A stretch of DNA of 36,144 bases from Halodesulfovibrio sp. GTDB lineage: Bacteria > Desulfobacterota > Desulfovibrionia > Desulfovibrionales > Desulfovibrionaceae. The position numbers and the translations under genes are program-made. The notes under the pieces are model-generated. The model saw only the letters and a program-made list of their open reading frames with translations. It was not told where the DNA came from and searched no databases. The stretch is taken from positions 1 to 36,144 of the forward strand of contig NZ_JADMLB010000009.1 in NCBI RefSeq assembly GCF_015482765.1, read 5' to 3'. This document shows positions 34,214 through 36,144 of this stretch, in pieces. Numbering within the stretch: position 1 is the first letter of the stretch; every line of letters begins with the position of its first letter.

Positions 34214-35599
34214 TTAGTTTGACGAAGCGTCAGTACGGGCTATTTCACCAAGTGACACAGGGAATATTGGAGGTTGAATATGGTACGTCGGGATACTCTC
34301 AGGCTCTAACGCGCATTCTTGTGCAATAATTTCAAGAATGGCCTGTTCACACATTCTTCCCTGACATTGTCCCATGCCGGTTCTCAGTTGTGATTTAATC
34401 CCATCTGGCGTGAGGAAGCCTTGCGCTATTGTTTTTCGAATTTCCCCTGCTGTTATCTCTTCACAACGACAGACGATGGTTTCATCAGTTGGAACCAATT
34501 TTGAAGGGATTGGAGCAAAACAAGTATCTATCAGGGGCTTCGTTGAAGTCACTTTTTTAAGTTTCCGGAACGTGGCTGATGCTTTTTTATCCCGTTCTTT
34601 TTTGGTTATTTTCTTAAGAGAGCGAGCGCATTCAAGTCCTGCTAACGTTCCCTGAAGGGCAGCTGCTTCTGCACCGTAAACAGCAGCACCATCACCAATG
34701 GTGTACACTCCTTGCTGAGTTGTTTCTCCCCAGCATGTTGTGCGCGGATACCAATAGCGTTGAAGTGAATTCCAATCATGAAGGCAACCCGTTAAGCGAG
34801 TTAACCGTGTGTCTGGAATGACTCCTTCATGTAGCAGTACCGTCTGTCCACTGAGGGAATGTGACTTTCTGCCGCGAGAGAATGAGGCCATCAGTTGTTT
34901 ATCTTCATGGGAGAGAGACAGGTCTCGTACATTAAAAAATACTGGAGCCTTGCTACCAAGTGTTTTGAGGAACATATGCATTCCTTCAAATAAATACGTC
35001 GGACGCATAAGAGCTTGCGGCATACATGGCAGTGAAGAAATGAAGTTTCTATAGGAGGCTGTGAGCAAGATTCCGGCAATAGGAATATCTAATTGTTGAA
35101 GATGAACGACGGATTGAAGCAACAAGGGGCCATTGCCGTAAACAATGACTGGAGCATCTAACGTCAGCCCCGAGTCTTTAAGTAGAAGATCAGCAGCACC
35201 TGCGCCCATAACATTAGGTAATGTCCAGCCGGAAACAGCGACAGGTCGTTCTACAGCTCCTGATGCTATGATGATGTGCGTACTGCAAAAAGACATGGCA
35301 GCCCCATTACAGCTTACGTTCACAGTGCCGTTCTCAATACTCCAAACAGTTGCATTTGTAATAAGTTTAGCAGGGCAAGAATGAAACTCTTCGGCAATAC
35401 TAAGGCCGTGCGTATAATGCTTTCCAAGAAAGTTCTGTAATTCAGAGGAGGAGTGTTCTATATTGCGGTAAATTTGTCCGCCGACTGCAGACTGTCTGTC
35501 CAAAACTGTTACGGACAGCCCACAACGTGTTGCAGCAATTGCTGCACTCATACCGGCCGGTCCGGCACCAATAATAACTATATCGCTGTATACAGGCAT
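34214..35599 (-). CDS. HcnB-like FAD-dependent amino/imino acid dehydrogenase subunit
   Basis: A 461-residue flavoprotein. An FAD-binding GAGPAG lies at residues 11-16, a GGQIYRN segment follows, then IIASGAVERPVAVSGWTLPNVMGAGAAD and a second dinucleotide fold (VIVYGNGPLLLQSVVHL). YTIGDGAAVYGAEAAALQG marks the late FAD contact. The C-terminal 90 residues hold a BFD-like [2Fe-2S] domain with VCRCEEIT and LRTGMGQCQGRMC. This is the layout of HcnB, of opine/octopine oxidase subunits and of hydroxyproline dehydrogenase subunits. It starts one base after the small [2Fe-2S] gene. A third flavin subunit (HcnC-like), if present, would lie to the right of the window. Confidence 0.88.
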   Translation of the reverse strand: MPVYSDIVIIGAGPAGMSAAIAATRCGLSVTVLDRQSAVGGQIYRNIEHSSSELQNFLGKHYTHGLSIAEEFHSCPAKLITNATVWSIENGTVNVSCNGAAMSFCSTHIIIASGAVERPVAVSGWTLPNVMGAGAADLLLKDSGLTLDAPVIVYGNGPLLLQSVVHLQQLDIPIAGILLTASYRNFISSLPCMPQALMRPTYLFEGMHMFLKTLGSKAPVFFNVRDLSLSHEDKQLMASFSRGRKSHSLSGQTVLLHEGVIPDTRLTRLTGCLHDWNSLQRYWYPRTTCWGETTQQGVYTIGDGAAVYGAEAAALQGTLAGLECARSLKKITKKERDKKASATFRKLKKVTSTKPLIDTCFAPIPSKLVPTDETIVCRCEEITAGEIRKTIAQGFLTPDGIKSQLRTGMGQCQGRMCEQAILEIIAQECALEPESIPTYHIQPPIFPVSLGEIARTDASSN

Positions 35600-35600
35600 G

Positions 35601-35906
35601 TTATAAACCTTCGTGGATAGAAATTACAGGGGCTGTATGTTGTCGTGTTACCTGCATGCCTTCAGAGACCTTTACTAAACATCCTTGCTGGTTTGGCACG
35701 CCATCGATAGTTACGAGGCATTCAAAACACACTCCCATTTGGCAATAGCCAGAACGTTCCTGTCCTGAAAGGGGAGTTGTGCGAATGTACGAGTGACCGA
35801 CCTCCATGACTGCTGCCGTAACAGTGATCCCAGACGGGACAGAAACCTTCACGCCGTCAATCGTAATAGAAACAGTTTTTGGACTCGAAAACGCTGCCTT
35901 AGGCAT
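35601..35906 (-). CDS. HcnA-like [2Fe-2S] ferredoxin-type subunit
   Basis: A 101-residue soluble protein with a plant-type ferredoxin-like pattern Cys55-x4-Cys60-x2-Cys63-x12-Cys76 (GYCQMGVCFECLVTIDG, then QQGC). That matches HcnA and the small subunits of opine and hydroxyproline dehydrogenases. It would pass electrons from the flavin subunit encoded immediately downstream. AGAGAG lies seven bases before the ATG. The leader upstream contains two overlapping hairpins. Confidence 0.88.
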   Translation of the reverse strand: MPKAAFSSPKTVSITIDGVKVSVPSGITVTAAVMEVGHSYIRTTPLSGQERSGYCQMGVCFECLVTIDGVPNQQGCLVKVSEGMQVTRQHTAPVISIHEGL

Positions 35907-35933
35907 TGCGAACTCTCTTTATGCAAGAATTTA

Positions 35934-35986
35934 TGCGTATGGGTTGATACGCAGCCTTTCTCAACTACGCCTTTGAGAAAGGCTGC
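35934..35986 (-). promoter_or_regulatory. Two overlapping hairpins in the leader before the HcnA-like gene
   Basis: TGCGTAT (35934-35940) pairs with ATACGCA (35947-35953). GCAGCCTTTCTCAA (35951-35964) pairs with TTGAGAAAGGCTGC (35973-35986). The two stems share the three bases 35951-35953, so they compete at their ends. The larger stem has 14 perfect pairs and an eight-base loop but no T-run, so it may be an RNA-processing or attenuation element between the racemase gene and this gene. Confidence 0.5.
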
Positions 35987-36004
35987 TCACAGTAACAACA
36001 GTTG

Positions 36005-36144
36005 TTAGCAGACGTGGAACCCATCCTTTAGCGGATCATTAGGATCAACGATGAGTTTTAATTTCCCTGTAACATGTGCTGTACCTGTCACTTCAGGAAC
36101 ACCGCCTTTACATGGCCCAACTTCAACAGGCTCTACAATTCGTG
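36005..36144 (-). CDS. Proline racemase / hydroxyproline 2-epimerase family protein (C-terminal end only)
   Basis: The last 45 codons of a leftward gene enter from the right edge and end with TAA at 36005-36007. The residues include RIVEPVEVGPCKGGVPEV followed by TGTAHVTGKLKLIVDPNDPL and a final GFHVC. The G-x-A-x-V/I-T-G...DP-x-DPL-x-x-GF ending is characteristic of proline racemase and 4-hydroxyproline epimerase family enzymes. The catalytic cysteines cannot be seen. Family members commonly sit beside HcnA/HcnB-like genes in hydroxyproline catabolic clusters, which fits here. Confidence 0.7.
   Translation of the reverse strand, partial: RIVEPVEVGPCKGGVPEVTGTAHVTGKLKLIVDPNDPLKDGFHVC

Overview
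The window looks like a chromosomal stretch from a moderately AT-rich, Gram-negative, probably marine deltaproteobacterium of the Desulfovibrio/Halodesulfovibrio kind. This is inferred from gene content (TRAP transport, a giant cadherin-like type I secretion cargo, a Cus-type metal pump, Acr3 arsenite export), from the strong AGGAG-type ribosome binding sites and from the base composition. No rRNA or tRNA gene, insertion sequence, integrase or CRISPR array was seen.

Left part (1-2640): the start of a leftward DUF2062-like gene runs off the left edge. A rightward two-gene unit follows (a short-chain dehydrogenase and a DUF3833-type lipoprotein that overlap by one base), then an MntP-type manganese exporter closed by a clear terminator.

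Metal and arsenic resistance (2690-12870, all rightward): a Cus/HME-RND copper/silver efflux operon comes first. Its order is TolC-like outer-membrane protein, a small secreted YHS-domain protein where E. coli has CusF, a long CusB-like adaptor with an N-terminal heavy-metal-binding motif and a C-terminal DUF3347-like domain, and an oversized CusA-like pump that keeps the methionine triad. After a terminator comes an arsenic unit: an ArsR-type repressor gene, an Acr3 permease gene and a small DUF190/PII-like gene. Three copies of a 16-bp palindrome, ATCGT-N6-ACGAT, flank the arsR and acr3 promoters and are probably the ArsR operators.

Type I secretion block (12978-27753, all leftward): two adjacent ABC half-transporters, a HlyD-type membrane-fusion protein and a 3213-residue cargo made of about 26 tandem repeats of roughly 110 residues. 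Both ABC ATPase domains lack different key residues, so no combination of the two gives a canonical ATP site. The cargo has no RTX nonapeptides and no recognisable C-terminal secretion module, and no outer-membrane channel gene lies in the operon. This is the most unusual system in the window.

Right part (27936-36144, all leftward): a catabolic cluster. Reading in the direction of transcription it holds the end of a proline racemase/hydroxyproline epimerase family gene, HcnA-like [2Fe-2S] and HcnB-like FAD subunits of an amino/imino acid dehydrogenase, a fused L-serine-dehydratase-like enzyme, a three-part TRAP transporter (DctP, DctQ, DctM) and an aldehyde dehydrogenase. Together they suggest uptake, epimerisation and oxidation of a small amino or imino acid, possibly hydroxyproline; the substrate is not fixed by the sequence.
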